This document shows, one piece after another, positions 45,871 to 58,156 of a stretch of 64,000 nucleotides of DNA. The stretch's first letter is position 1, and the number at the start of each line of letters is the position of its first letter. Source of the DNA: Hyposmocoma kahamanoa (taxonomy: Eukaryota; Arthropoda; Insecta; Lepidoptera; Cosmopterigidae). The stretch spans positions 7,530,199 to 7,594,198 of the forward strand of contig NW_020654422.1 of assembly GCF_003589595.1 (NCBI RefSeq). The letters run 5' to 3'. A program made the translations under genes and the position numbers. The notes beneath the pieces were generated by a model that saw only the letters and a list, made by a program, of their open reading frames with translations, was not told the origin of the DNA and did not search any database.

Positions 45871-48800
45871 TCAATAACGGAAATGTCCTTTTCTTGATCG
45901 TTCTTCGTGGTACACTCTCATTGGTGAATAAGATCCATTCGATCCACCGTTCGTGGTGAGTCCTGTGAACAAAGTGTTGTGTAAGTATATTTTGTAATCA
46001 TTTAATATTTTTAAGATTCGCCATTATAAATATTTAAGATATCTAGTTCCAATAGCGTATATTTTTTATTTAGGGAGTCCACAGACCACACTTATCAAGT
46101 GCTTATCACCTTGTTTTACTAAGCCGCTGGGCCGTCAACGCCGCCGTTAAGTCTTCAGTTCGGTACGGATTCATCATATATGATCATCATATTTAACAAT
46201 AAGCCGATTCGTAATCGGCCTATGTCCAAACAAATCAATGCAAACTTTTGCTGATAAGAGTGGTCTTTAAAATGCAACTAAAATATAGAAAGCTTCATAC
46301 GGTTTGAGGACTGCTTTGGTGTATTTGTTTGAAATTATAAACATACCTTTGCCATTAAGCTGTCCATCAACAGTGCATGCTTTTGAACAAAGAATAAACA
46401 TGATATAATCTAAGCACATTAATCACAGTATTAGAAGAGTTGTCGTAGAATCTTCTACCAGAAAATTAGAAACCAAAATAGCAAACCAAGCCAATCATTT
46501 AAGGTACTGCCTAGTAGTAGACGAGAAATAATAATTAGTAGGCACAAACACAGAGGTAACTGCCATAAAATATGAACCTTGATATTACTTACGATAGCTA
46601 ATAATATTTAAACATTGCAGTATACCTTGTAACAAATTATTGGGTGGATGTTGAACAGGCGAAGCACAACGTGGCGCCAGGAGCAAGTGGTAGAGAGCGA
46701 GGTAGATAGCAGCGGACAGAAGGGCGACGACACCTAAGGCGCGGTAAACATTACGCGCTGACTCCAAAGACGGTTCTATCCCGACCATACCGCTGATTAT
46801 TGCTCCAATACAGCGTCCTACAGTCGTACATTAATTTAACCCATTTAAAAGATAAGTACAGAATGAAATGTTAATGCTCAATTTACATTGCCGTGAAACG
46901 AAATGTTAGAAGTGATCTTATATACTTACTGAATGGAAGCAAATTTTTCTAACGAAAATAGCACATTGTGCTTTATTCGAGACGGTAGCTGCGGCGGGAA
47001 TTCCCGAGACTGCGTGAGAATTCTCCGTAGTTTGTACGTTCGTTACACACATTCACCTACCAGCAAACGGACGACGTCGGGTCCGGGCTAAAGAGGAGTG
47101 ATCGCTCGCGCGTCGCTCTTTATATTGTCATATCATATTACAGTTATCATTTAAAAATGTTATTTTGTCCAGTGGTATTTATAAAAATCAAGAAGCAGCT
47201 AGGTAAGTAACTGCCCGTTTCCTACACATTGCATGCGCTAAAATCAAATAGATTTTAATTGTTTGATGTAGTTTAAACATAGATACAGAAAAAAATGAGT
47301 TTAGAACAAAAATTCGTCGATTTGATGTTAATCTTTTTTTTAGTCGTCCATTTTGGTAAGATTTTGTTTTTTTATCATATCAAGTGACATGACAAACAGG
47401 TCGTGCGCCTGGTGGTAAGCGCCACGCTTACTCAAGACAGTTACATTTTTTTTTATGAATTATATTTTGCAGTTGGCCGCTGATGGTCTTTACTGCGCCA
47501 CCGGAGAAAAAGGGCGAGCTGAATGCTCATAACCCCTAAAATAAACTTAGAGCTAAGTAGCGGGCGTGAGTGCGCCCAAGTGGGCACGGACATCGGCTCA
47601 GGGCGCTACTGGAGACTTCCGCCAGAAGGGCGTGCTGTTGGAGAGAATCTACCAGTGTACGTGCTAAAATGAGGGGCTCTACTATCTCGCCGACGAGGAC
47701 GGTTGGTGCGTGCGGGACGGGACCGACTAGCGATCTGGTTGGCCTTCAAAGTGGCGAGAGTGATAAGGTCGTCAGAGTCGTTGAGGACTTCCCTTGGCCG
47801 ACGGGTCCTATTTGCGCGGTGGGCTTGTTCACTGAGGGGGTCGTAAGAAGATGCAGCCACCACGAGGGGGTTGGGTTGGTGAGGAGCAGATTCGAAGTAT
47901 TTCCTCGATGCCTGTTTCATAAATTGGGCTATTGTGGGGAGCCGTAAATCTATATGGAGGTTAGCGTTGCGCAGGTACCACGGGGCACCTGTCGCGTTGC
48001 GCATGAATCTATTTTGGAGAGCCTGCAGGCGGTGTATTAAGGCGGGATTTGCCTGAGCGAATGCGACGCTGGCGTACGTCATGATAGGGCGGATGCAGGT
48101 CGTGTACAGTCTCACCTTATTGCGAAGGGAGAGTTTACTATGCTTGTTGAGAAGGGAATGAAGCCGGCTCATAACAAAGTGGGCGCGATCGCGGACGGTT
48201 TTCACGTGTGCTTTGAATGACAGCTTCCTATCGAGCGTAACTCCTAAGTATTTGACCGTGTTCACCCAGGGTATTAGGCGGTCAAAGAGCGAGATCGGGG
48301 TGAGGTTTTGTACCCTACGACTGGATAGGTTACTTCGCGTGAAGAATACCGCCGCGCTTTTGTCGGGATTGACTTCGATTCTCCATCTGCGAAACCACTC
48401 GCCTAGGCGAGTGGTGGCAGATTGGAGAGCCGCGGAAACTAACTTGGAGCTGCGCGCCGAATAGTAGAGCGCAGTGTCATCGGCAAAGAGGGCGAGATTT
48501 ACTGCCTGATACTTGGGGATGTCGCAAGTGTACAGGGAGAAAAGGAGGGGCGAGAGGACAGAGCCTTGCGGGACTCCAGCTCTTACGGGGTGAGGGGAGG
48601 AGAGTGCGCCCTCAACTCGGTAGCGAAAAGAGCGGTTCGACAAGAAGTCACGAATGATGTGCACGAGACGGTCAGGCACGCCGAGATTGTACAGCTTGTA
48701 AAGTAAGCCGTTGTGCCAGACTTTGTCGAAAGTTTTTGCCACATCGAAGAAGAGGGCGCCGGTGGGCATGAAGCGGGGGCGATCGAAACCTTCGGAGATG

Positions 48801-51800
48801 TCAAGACAGTTACAGTGCTGCTCAGAGCTTTAAATCGCTAAGATCTAAGAGGTAACACACATAGACAACGACAAATTACACCCAAACTCCCGAGAGAAAT
48901 AATTGTAGGCTTTACAGATATTTATTTAAAGTGACCTTTGCGCGGCTGTCAGACATGGTAACCGTTCGGCCACGGAGGCAGTTGAATGAATTGAATGCAT
49001 GAGTTGACAAATGTAATTTCACCAGCACCCCTTAAAAACCGGAACGCAGCAATTCTCTCATTACCGTTTAACAGCAGAAATAAGTATGGTGGCAATACTT
49101 CACTGGACGAAGTCGAGAAATCGATAAAGTTCATTATGCTATGTTACACAAATTCACTTTCATTCCGTTCGGCAATGTAAATTAAGCTTAATTCGTACGA
49201 GTATACTTTACCGAGACAGAAGTGTGCTATAACTGGCAGTGCTTGACCTGTAGCTGTGAATTTGCGTGGTACAAGATGTCTGAAGTACAACATAGCTGTC
49301 ACCCAGACAAGACTAAGCGTGAATACTTCAAGAACCTCGCATACCACTATCCAATTGTAGTTCTCGCTGTAAGCTAAGCCTGCAAAAGTATTCGGAAGTA
49401 CTGTAAGTTACAGAAATACTGTAATTTATCAATGTATTTATACAATTCCTAAAATTAGTATGAATGAACTCACCAGTATATCGCAAGCAGTAGAAAGTAA
49501 AAGCAGTAATGAAAACATTGGAATGGCCGATATAATCCACGACGGCTTCCGCCCACCATAGCGCTGGTATGGCTGGTAAAGCTCCTACGGTCATTGTTAA
49601 TCCAACTTGTGTCATCGTACCGTTAATGTCTCGAACCGTCCTGTAAGAAAGTTTATAATTTTAAAATTTATTTATCTACAATTGAATTCCTCCTCCTCTG
49701 TCGGTCCCTCACTGCTGAGGATCGTGACTTTGAGCAAATACACCGTCAATCAAACTTCTGCACTCTGTCTTTAGCTAAGTGGAATGCAACCCTCACTGGT
49801 ACTGCCATACTTTCAGCCACCTGCAGCTTGATTTTGATCATTTTTCGGAAACTGCGTCTTTTCCGTATCGAGGCGCATAATTGCGATTCACAACTGGCCG
49901 ATCGGAAACTTTGACATTTGTAATCGGAACAATAGTTGATTTAACTCACAAATTAGAAAGATATAATAGGAATCAAGTTCATCTTCTCGCTCGGAAACCC
50001 ATCTGATTTCAAGACTACCCGATCGGTTCGATTTCGATTTGAATCAAAATCAGCATGCTGGTCACACCATCGTTTCGAACTTCGACCCCTAGGTCGTTTG
50101 CCCACAATCCTGCCCGTAACAATCATGCTCTTGAGATTATCAGCGCTTCTGCGTGCAATGTGACCGAAGAACTGCAGAATGCGGAGCAAACAGACGGAAG
50201 ATAAGTTTGTGATTTTGCAATTACAATTGAATTACATTTATAACAATATATCGACGTATGAATATGATTACCAAGGCAAGTAAGCATCGATTCCACCCCA
50301 CAAAACTCCCAGAAGACCAACGACTGCGAATACGGCAGCGGTTTCTGCGCCATATCGTCGTACAGTATTCATTGGCATTGCTAGAACGCCAGTTGCAGTA
50401 TGCCACCACCATTCAGGTGTTGATAAAGGCATATTCCTGTAATTAAACAAGTATTTTACTTATAATCTGTATTCTAAGATTGTTTACGTAATTTTGTAGT
50501 TAAATATCCCATGAAATCAAATCGTACTTACTTGTCCACCAACAAAATAATGGCTCCAATCAACATAAATACCGCATGCAGAACAAACGGTACGAGGTAG
50601 GGATCCTCGAACAATTGCTGTGCTGCTGTTCCAGCTAGCGGTGGGAAAATAGCAAGGCCAATAGTTCCGAAAGCCAGTTGTCTTCCTACGTCGCCTCTAC
50701 CTAAGGATGTTTCTCGTGTAGCTATGACACACGCAGCACCTAACAACGCTAGCGCTGCCGTTGGCCAAATGTCTGCTAATACCCTGTACGAACAAAAGAA
50801 ATTGTACATTTACGTAAAATTGTACAGTTGCGCATTAGATATCTAAACATATGTGTATTTTTTATGTGTATGTATATTGATGCTATTTATTATAATTCAT
50901 TATAATACTTATGTAAGTAATGGTATTTTTTATTTATGTAGTTTATTATATTTCTTTCTCATTCACTCTTGCACGCTATTGCCCGCTTATAACATTAGCT
51001 CTCACTGTCCTGCACTGGCTGAAGATACCTCTTAGATATAATTAATTCCCTTTGCTCACTTTCTGTTAAACTAATATTTCTGTTGTATTTATTTGGTGCA
51101 CTAAAAATATATCATAACGTTAAGAGTTAAAATAATGTACCTGATGACAAAGTAAGTTGTGAACGTAACTGCAGGATCGCCAATTTCTAATAGACATTCG
51201 GCGTCGGCTAATACCCCATTGGGTACATCATAAGGGTCGAGAACTTCACAACGTACTGCTGGCCGACAGTAGTTATTTTCCATAACTTTTTCTAAACGAC
51301 TTTCTGGCAATATACAGTGGGAAGGCCCGTCTGAAAATGGCATTTCAACGCTCAACGTTAAACACATCATACACAACTATTTAGGCAAATCAATACTAAT
51401 CTCGCGTTAAAAATACCAACCTGTGTAATATGTACACCAATCGGATTGCTCTGTAGAATTTTCGACTGTCTCTGGAGTAACCAAGGAAAGTGGAAGCTTC
51501 ATTCGTCCATTATGCTGCATGTAGACATTGCACCTTCCGTTATAACATAAGTGCGGTGGATTAAGCTCAAAGACAATATCATTATCCGGATCTTCTTCTT
51601 CAACTGGAGCTTGGGTCTGTGATTGAAATTAGAACAATTCCCGTGACAGTGGCAAAAGGTATGACACAGGTAAGTATGATTATGGTGAAATATTTGCACA
51701 TACCGAAGCATTAGCAACACTATTGTACATGAGGCTGGACGTAGTGGAGGTCGTGGTGGTACTGAAGGGCTTGAACATCCATGTCATATTATCGTCAGCG

Positions 51801-54057
51801 CAACCATACTCGCAGATACCCACCACTAAATCACCCGTCTGCAAACGTATATGATTGGTTTTAAATATTATTATTTGTCAATGATTACATTTATACTACT
51901 ACTGTATTTGTTTATATATGTCCCAAATTATGTTGGTTTTCCAAACCTTAGGTCCCTCCCAGGTACTGCAAGTCATAGATTCCGTACAAACTTCTTGCAT
52001 AACGTATGCTCCTTCTGAATCGCACATGAATAGAACGCGAGGTCGACGGGCCTGTTTAACAAAGTTTAGTTGTAGTGAATCATAATCTTTACAAGAAATA
52101 TCACAAGTATTTGATGTGTAACATTTTTTAAAGGTATTACAAGACAAAAAGTACCTAACTAATATGATGATGTCTTTCATATAGAAACAAATTTTATTAG
52201 TATCTCTTTATTTACCTCATGGCGCTCGGTGTAAGGCACTACTAGAAGTAATGAATAAAATACGGCACTCAATATGAGGCATAATGCTGTGATGATGCGC
52301 AGCAATCGTCCAGAACCGCTGGGTCCATTACTGCCACCAGTTGATCCTCGACCGACTGATAATCTGCTCAGAAATGCCACATCAGACTCTACTCTTAAGG
52401 CGAGTCTCCCGTGCGAGGAGAATGTTTTGCTAGTCAAATAGTTTATAAATTTACCTATTATTAAATAACGATCTTACAAAAAATATACAATACACCTAAA
52501 GATATTTTTACACGATAAGATGTACTTTACCCAATCATATAAAATTAAAACAGGCTGAAATAAAAATCGAAAACGAATTGTGTAAGAATAAAATGTCTAA
52601 CTTTGCGCATGATGTTTATATGGAGATAAGTAATAAGAGAACCTAAAGAAAGAGAACCCAGCCAAATTTTGGTTTTCAACTCAAGCCCTATAGTTATTAA
52701 ATTCACATTAATCCCAAAACATGGGTATTGCCCAGCGGATTAACGACATGCTGTGGCGCCAGCTGCGCCGTCAGTCGCTATCGGGCGCTTCTTAACCTCG
52801 GATTTGTGTCAAATTTTCTCCGCCTGTTCATATTTTATTTATATTATATTTGTTTTATTGATTTATTTAATAAATGTAGGTATATTTATTACTTATTATA
52901 ACTAGAATTTTATTTACTTTATGTAAGGACTTACTTATCAATGAGAGGTCCCAGAAGCGCTGGACCAAGTAAAGCTACACATGGAGCAACTGCAGAAATT
53001 ACACGCGCTTCTCCTCTATCCAAACCCTTCGACAGCATGTGCAAAGGTAGAAACGGGAATATGCACCCCACCCCTATTGAAAACAAGAAAATTCGGTTAA
53101 TGAGTGGAAAAAACTGAATTAGAAGTGAACTGACATTTTACATTTGTCTTTAAAAAAGTAGGTACTCGTATTCTAATTCAAAAATCGTGCTTGAAGCCTT
53201 CATAATTATTATAAGTCTTCATAAATATTATAAGAAAATAAGAACTCTTTAAGTAAAGCCGTTATTGTAAATTGCATACCTATGCGCAATAATCTTGGGC
53301 TGTTCAATACGTTTCATAAGTTGCAAGCATATCACTTAAACGACCGCGTTCTAGCAACGTTCAAGAGGTGAACGGTCCCTGTATCATTCGGCACATGTGT
53401 TTGCAGACCATACATGGTAACTTGTGGTAATGTTACCAGTGACAGTACTGCACTGGTCTTGATATGAACCACTTTTTATTGCCTCAGCTCAAGATCGATG
53501 AAACGAACTATAGTGATTTACTTTGAAGGGTAAAACTGGATATCCACGTCAATTAAAGCTGTTCGAGAGTTGGAATGCTGTTTTCCCATGTTGTAAAGAC
53601 TCCATAGGATTCGTGTAGAGTAAAAAATAATATAAATTTATATTTTTTTTTACTAAGCAAGTAAAACTATGGCATATTTTTACTATTCGAACTGATTGTG
53701 GATTGTGATCGATAATTCGCTTGCAAAGCAGTTATTATGACAAATACTTACCCATTTTTTAGAAGCATATATACATGTATGATGTTAATAATTAAGTAAC
53801 GGTATCTATTTTTATAACACCACTTTCTAATTATGCTATTTATTAAAATGTGAGTGAAAGTAAATAGTAGACGAAGAGTCAGACCAGTATAGCACGGATG
53901 GCACGTGTAAACTATTAACATAGTAATTTAAATAGATAGGCTACACAAGCCAGCTACCCTGGACAGATTGAGAAACAGCTGTCATTGATTTACCTGAGAG
54001 AAAACAGAATAGCACGCATTTTAGCGTTATGAGGTTTCTGTTGACTAGTTGCTTCAT
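45871..54057 (-). CDS. Mfsd6: MFSD6-type major facilitator transporter, 692 aa
   Basis: Thirteen coding exons in transcript order: 54057-53994, 53073-52935, 52429-52216, 52051-51947, 51838-51704, 51616-51421, 51330-51141, 50783-50532, 50436-50272, 49640-49474, 49379-49212, 46817-46626, 45962-45871. All have GT/AG and phases join exactly (2079 nt). The start at 54055-54057 is preceded by in-frame stops. Helix 1 with LKCVLFCFLSGVGCIFPFLP is followed by ISAVAPCVALLGPALLGPL. A large Cys-rich loop (about residues 140-340) follows, as in MFSD6. Then come the remaining helices, with GDVGRQLAFGTIG, ALWWAEAVVDYIGHSNVFI and FCLGRCIGAIISGMVG, and a short basic tail. Expected membrane protein; the substrate of this orphan family is not known to me. 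The family assignment rests on overall layout and these motifs. Confidence 0.88.
47446..48800 (-). mobile_element. Jockey-type LINE insertion, 5'-truncated, 14-bp target duplication
   Basis: tcaagacagttaca occurs at 47432-47445 and 48801-48814. Next to the first is a T-run, the poly(A) tail of a minus-strand element; the second abuts the truncated 5' end. An exact duplication and a long open frame mean a recent insertion. Confidence 0.93.
47606..48769 (-). CDS. Jockey-type reverse transcriptase, C-terminal 387 codons
   Basis: Intact frame, truncated at the 5' side within the RT domain. Starts in FFDVAKTFDKVWHNGLL (first catalytic Asp). Then AGVPQGSVLSPLLFSLY, LFADDTALYY (catalytic Asp pair), WFRRWRIEVNPDKS, VNTVKYLGVTLDRKLSF, TCIRPIMTYASVAF, and an Arg/Pro-rich tail (RPREVLNDSDDLI). 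Endonuclease and ORF1 are absent. GC content is clearly above that of the surrounding intron, which marks it as foreign to the locus. Confidence 0.92.
   Translation of the reverse strand: MPTGALFFDVAKTFDKVWHNGLLYKLYNLGVPDRLVHIIRDFLSNRSFRYRVEGALSSPHPVRAGVPQGSVLSPLLFSLYTCDIPKYQAVNLALFADDTALYYSARSSKLVSAALQSATTRLGEWFRRWRIEVNPDKSAAVFFTRSNLSSRRVQNLTPISLFDRLIPWVNTVKYLGVTLDRKLSFKAHVKTVRDRAHFVMSRLHSLLNKHSKLSLRNKVRLYTTCIRPIMTYASVAFAQANPALIHRLQALQNRFMRNATGAPWYLRNANLHIDLRLPTIAQFMKQASRKYFESAPHQPNPLVVAASSYDPLSEQAHRANRTRRPREVLNDSDDLITLATLKANQIASRSRPARTNRPRRRDSRAPHFSTYTGRFSPTARPSGGSLQ
48855..48990 (-). repeat. tRNA-derived SINE
   Basis: The minus strand reads ctccgtggccgaacggttacc (tRNA box A), then gcgcaaaggtcac, and ends tttgggtgtaatttgtcg...tatgtgt. 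It interrupts the gagctttaaat repeat. Confidence 0.6.
49690..50190 (-). pseudogene. RTE-type LINE C-terminal fragment
   Basis: The minus strand reads LRILQFFGHIARRSADNLKS...GRIVGKRPRGRSSKRWCDQ, the C-terminal tail typical of lepidopteran RTE-like elements. It continues as KLQVAESMAVPVRVAFHLAKDR after a 225-bp insert (49828-50052). Confidence 0.75.
49828..50052. mobile_element. MITE inside the RTE fragment, copy A
   Basis: ttgattttgatca at the left is inverted as gaatcaaaatca at the right. The body (ccgatcggaaact, ttgatttaactcacaaatt, catctgatttcaagactaccc) recurs inverted at 54898-55143. Confidence 0.7.
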
Positions 54058-54115
54058 CTTCTTCGGTTGTCTGCCACGTGTATTCTATCAGTTAAGGCTT
54101 TCGTAACATCTTGAC
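54058..54115 (-). promoter_or_regulatory. 5' UTR part of the first MFSD6-type coding exon, with a 5-codon uORF
   Basis: An acceptor (tttcag/gtcaag) ends at 54116, so the transcript has at least one upstream noncoding exon. An upstream ATG at 54107-54109 opens a frame of five codons plus a stop at 54092, which could dampen translation. Confidence 0.55.
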
Positions 54116-54897
54116 CTGAAATAAATGGAAAAATTACGTACTAACATCTCAATTGAAAGTCTACTACAAAACTATTACTGTGTTACTGTTATATATATTA
54201 CTCCATAGTTTAAAATCTATACAACTTCACGCTCTGCAGAATATTATATTAACGCGCATATAAACGACACATATCTAAAGGGATGAGCCTACACTGCGGT
54301 TGTATCGATGAAATCACGTTACAATTAGTGAATGCATTTGCGTTTTGTGATCTGTGAATCGCGGCCATGGCCATTTGTTTACCCGCCCACGTGCGACAGT
54401 CGGGCGTAGGTATCTACTTATGAAGTTATGTATCTACATGTGGAACAAAAATAGGCGCGGGTGCCACCAACGACACATCTAATCTATAATAATGTCTTAT
54501 TGCCTACATACAGCAGTGGCCGAACGCTAAACTAACTCTAGTGGGCTCCACGTTCACCGACACTTCAATAAATTGGTCTATCGCGCCTTCGCCTGGAGGA
54601 TACCGTTAGTTGTAAATGGGTTTGATTAATTAACTTTGTTATAATTGGTTAAGAAACTTTCGTTTGTTCTTTGTGAGAAACTTTTTGATTGTTTTCTACC
54701 ATATCACGATGCTAAATGAGCTTTTCTACAAAAAAGTAATATGAAACCCTTAGAATAAATATAAAACAGTTTCGGTGAAAAGCTTGTACCGGTGAAATTC
54801 TTTATTGAAAATGTACCTACCCTACGTTATTTATATAGCGTTCCAAATTACAGTTTAAAAAAATGACTTTTGTACATCCTAACCTACAGAGTCCATG
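54116..54897. other. 5' intron of the MFSD6-type gene
   Basis: No exon identified; AT-rich. Confidence 0.4.
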
Positions 54898-55143
54898 TAC
54901 CGGAATGTATCGGAATCGATCCCATCGGGTAGTCTTGAAATCAGATGGGTTTCTGAGCGAGAAAATGAAGGGACTGATTCCTTTCTGATATCTCTGATAT
55001 TTCTGATATGTTTCTAATTTGTGAGTTAAATCAACTATTATTCCGATAACAAATGTCAAAAGTTTCCGATCGGCCATTTGCGAATCGAAATTATACGCCT
55101 CGACTCGAAAATGACGCAGTTTCCGAGAGGCAATCAAAATCAA
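54898..55143. mobile_element. MITE copy B
   Basis: Shares tagtcttgaaatcagatggg, taatttgtgagttaaatcaac and gtttccgatcggcca with copy A in inverse orientation. Ends aatcaaaatcaagctgc. Confidence 0.65.
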
Positions 55144-56052
55144 GCTGCTGGACAGGAAGAAGAAGAAGACATAAGTAAATTGTGTATTAGGTATCAGTAG
55201 GTATTATATCCGCTTCAAGGTAATAGACGAACTGAAAAGCTTAAAAGCTTTTACTATCCGATGACCTAAGTAAATGCTTTGACAATGTTTTCCTTCCAAC
55301 AACGACAGTGAACAATTTCCGTAGACCCGCGACGTTTTATTAGCGATGATGCAAACGAGTTAAATGGGGCAAACTATAACAACACGCTGAGTTAAATTAG
55401 GTTTCCGTGTACCAATTTTTGTTTATGCACCATTCATATAATTTCATTTTGTAATATCCTTGTCAGAATCAACACAATACTAAAATAAATCACGCTGAGG
55501 GTGAATAGAACTTCACGGCGGGCTCCGTATTATTCATAGATATAATTAAATAAGGTATTGTGGTATTACTCTAGTCTAGACCATGTGTCACGAAATGTCC
55601 TTTTAGTTTAATTTTTTCTCGAAACCTATAACCTATAAGTATTTAAGGAAAACATTTTTATCATAAAATCCTAAAAATATGCAAAATAAAATTTAAAGGA
55701 AACTTGTTTTGGAATTTAAACATTGTAAACTGATAGGAAATATGTGCAGGCTATTACATCGTTTTCTAAATAGAGGCTAATGCCGATTGTATCTAGGTTA
55801 CACTCGGTGTACGCACGTTGTGCGGAGCCGCGATTGCGGCTTTGGTGGGCAAATTGCCAATACAGATAGGAATTTTGGGTAACCTGACATTTGATACCTA
55901 CTCATTTGGAGTTGTTTTAAAAACTACATGCTTTTAAAAAAGCCGGTGCTTCATTCATGCTTATACCTTTTAAGTACCATCTATATATGTTATTTCTCAC
56001 TTTATATATTATTATTACTTATCGAGTTTTTAGGTTTTCGCGATTGTTACAC
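55144..56052. other. Intergenic or intronic stretch
   Basis: No gene signal seen. Confidence 0.4.
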
Positions 56053-56110
56053 ATAGGAAATGAAACTATTTTTAGAAAAATAATATTAGAAAAATAGTTT
56101 CATTTCCTAT
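56053..56110. repeat. Hairpin remnant of the 16882 foldback family
   Basis: ataggaaatgaaactattttt and its inverse are separated by 16 bp, after the flank ttttcgcgattgttacac. The internal part of the family is lost. Confidence 0.75.
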
Positions 56111-58156
56111 TATTATTACTTATTAATATATTATATTATTTAATATACATTATTATTCATTGATAGATTAATATAATTGAAATCTCAATTAAACTTAAAA
56201 TGTGACAGGGGTGTCACTAAATAACACATTTATTGCCAACTGGAATTGTTACAACTGAGCCATAAAATGCCAATAATAACGCACCCGATCGCGTGTCAAA
56301 AAGTTATTAGAGTGCGTGAGGCGGGACAGGGCAGAGGGCACAGTCGATAAGCTTGGGATACTAGACTTATTGCGAAGTGGTATAACACACAACAGAAAGT
56401 TATAAGCTCTACTGCACGTGTTAACAACAAAAACCATCATCGGTTGACGAACCGTGATCAACTACCGTGACGAGACAAGCCACGCGGGATATCGTTGCGT
56501 TAACACAACCTTTAAGCATCGATAATTTTTTGTACGTACTTTTACACGCTAACATGAATCATGTTGCCTTGAAAGTTATGTACGTATGTACTATTATTAT
56601 GTAACAAGTAGAGGTAATTCCTTATATTTGCCGAGGACTGTTAATTATTGATTAACTTATACTCTATTGCGACGCTTTTTATAATTCGAGACGTTCGAGG
56701 TCGATGGTCCACCAATTCTGTTATATTCAGGATATTGTGTCGAAGCACCTTCTCGCCATTTATTTATTATGAATAACACTAGGTACTTACTATCGTAGCG
56801 GTACGCGGCCGGCTAAGCAAATCGATAAAGAAAGCTATGGATGCAAACTGGAACACCTCGATTGAACTCTGGGTCTTGGTGATGGAGACGTATAATGATG
56901 CTCGTAGCTAGTGTGTGGCGTGCAATTCGTGTTAATTACTAAGATAACTAGAGTAGTAACCTACTCATAAATCTTAAGACACTTGTATAACAAAAATGAG
57001 AGTTTGTTGGAGTGCAATAGAAACAAGTTACCTACAAGGAAAACTGAAATCTAGGACAATGATCACATCGTTCTAACTGGTACTTACATCTATCAATTTC
57101 ATCTGACCTGACTATGCGTGACAACAGGAATAAGAATGGCCGGGAGTGTGTCGATGTCGTCATCGCTATAATCGGTGAAGGTCTGTCGCCGATCTGTGAC
57201 CGACGAACGCCTGCGCGATTCAACGTTAGTACTCATTTACTCAATAAAGAGTGATGTAAACAGCCGTTTTAGAATAGATGTGAAGTCGTAAAACTAGCTT
57301 TATAGCATTTGTAACTAAACTTATTCTGCCTGACTCTCATTGGCAGAAATAAACTTGTTGCATTACATCTTTAGCACTGAAGTCGGTACCTAGGTAGGCA
57401 CCTATTCAAGAATAAACTGTGAGTCACTGCATTATAAATACAATTTAGCCTTCCTATTTAAGGTTCCTAATACTTTTTACTCTACCATTTTAAACTTCAG
57501 TACACGTCGGATATTCGCCATGGGAATATTATTTACACATTAAACAAAAATGACGCTCGTCTAAAGAATACAAGCCACGTATTTAATTATAAACGTATTT
57601 GATTTTGAATAATAAATTTTATACACAGTACACATATACATAATGACTGTAACCTAATAGCTGAAATTAGAACATAATGAGTAATAAAATTGTAACCTTT
57701 TGTTAATGTTCAGTTTTGTAGGTATTTACTACGTTCTGTTGCATAAACCGGTCGGCATCAATGAGTTAGGTTTTCATTAATATTTCATTAGTCACGATGC
57801 TCATTCTATTGTTCAGCAAATACTTTTTATTTTGGTCCGAGATGCTTTAAGGCCTACCCTACTTTGTAGAGTTACGAGAAAATACAAAACACTCTTATTA
57901 AGGAGACAAACATAATAGCAACACGAGCACAGACATAATGAGGGTTGATACGGGGTAAAAAATGGCAAGATGATTTTGCTTTTTCATTGTAATTATATTC
58001 TTAGAGGAACTTCACTTTAAAAGAAACAGGGTTCTAGGTACACTGTTCAGATAATAGCGGAAAGGATGAAAAGTACAATCGATTCACATGGTGTGTATTC
58101 TCATGAGTAACACGTGGGATTTCACATGGCACAAAACTATAAACCTACACCTTTTA
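56111..58156. other. Intergenic stretch
   Basis: No supported gene. Confidence 0.45.

Larger units (their letters stand above)
47360..49115 (+). repeat. Dispersed repeat (gagctttaaat family), split by LINE and SINE
   Basis: The first part, atcaagtgacatgac...ctggtggtaagc, is at 47375-47445. The rest (gagctttaaatcgc, caccagcacc, ggacgaag) is at 48815-49115. Compare the uncut copy at 38690. Confidence 0.72.
46875..49188. mobile_element. Harbinger-like element filling an MFSD6 intron, itself loaded with insertions
   Basis: tgctcaatttacattgccg at the left is inverted at the right as cggcaatgtaaattaagct; TAA flanks both ends. The ends resemble those of the 4636-4927 MITE, as does the gaattctc-rich part near 47010. 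Inside lies the gagctttaaat repeat with a LINE and a SINE in it. Confidence 0.62.

Noticed and set aside
56249..56461. 70-codon minus-strand frame that vaguely resembles a LINE C-terminus
   Set aside because: Similarity too weak to support by eye.
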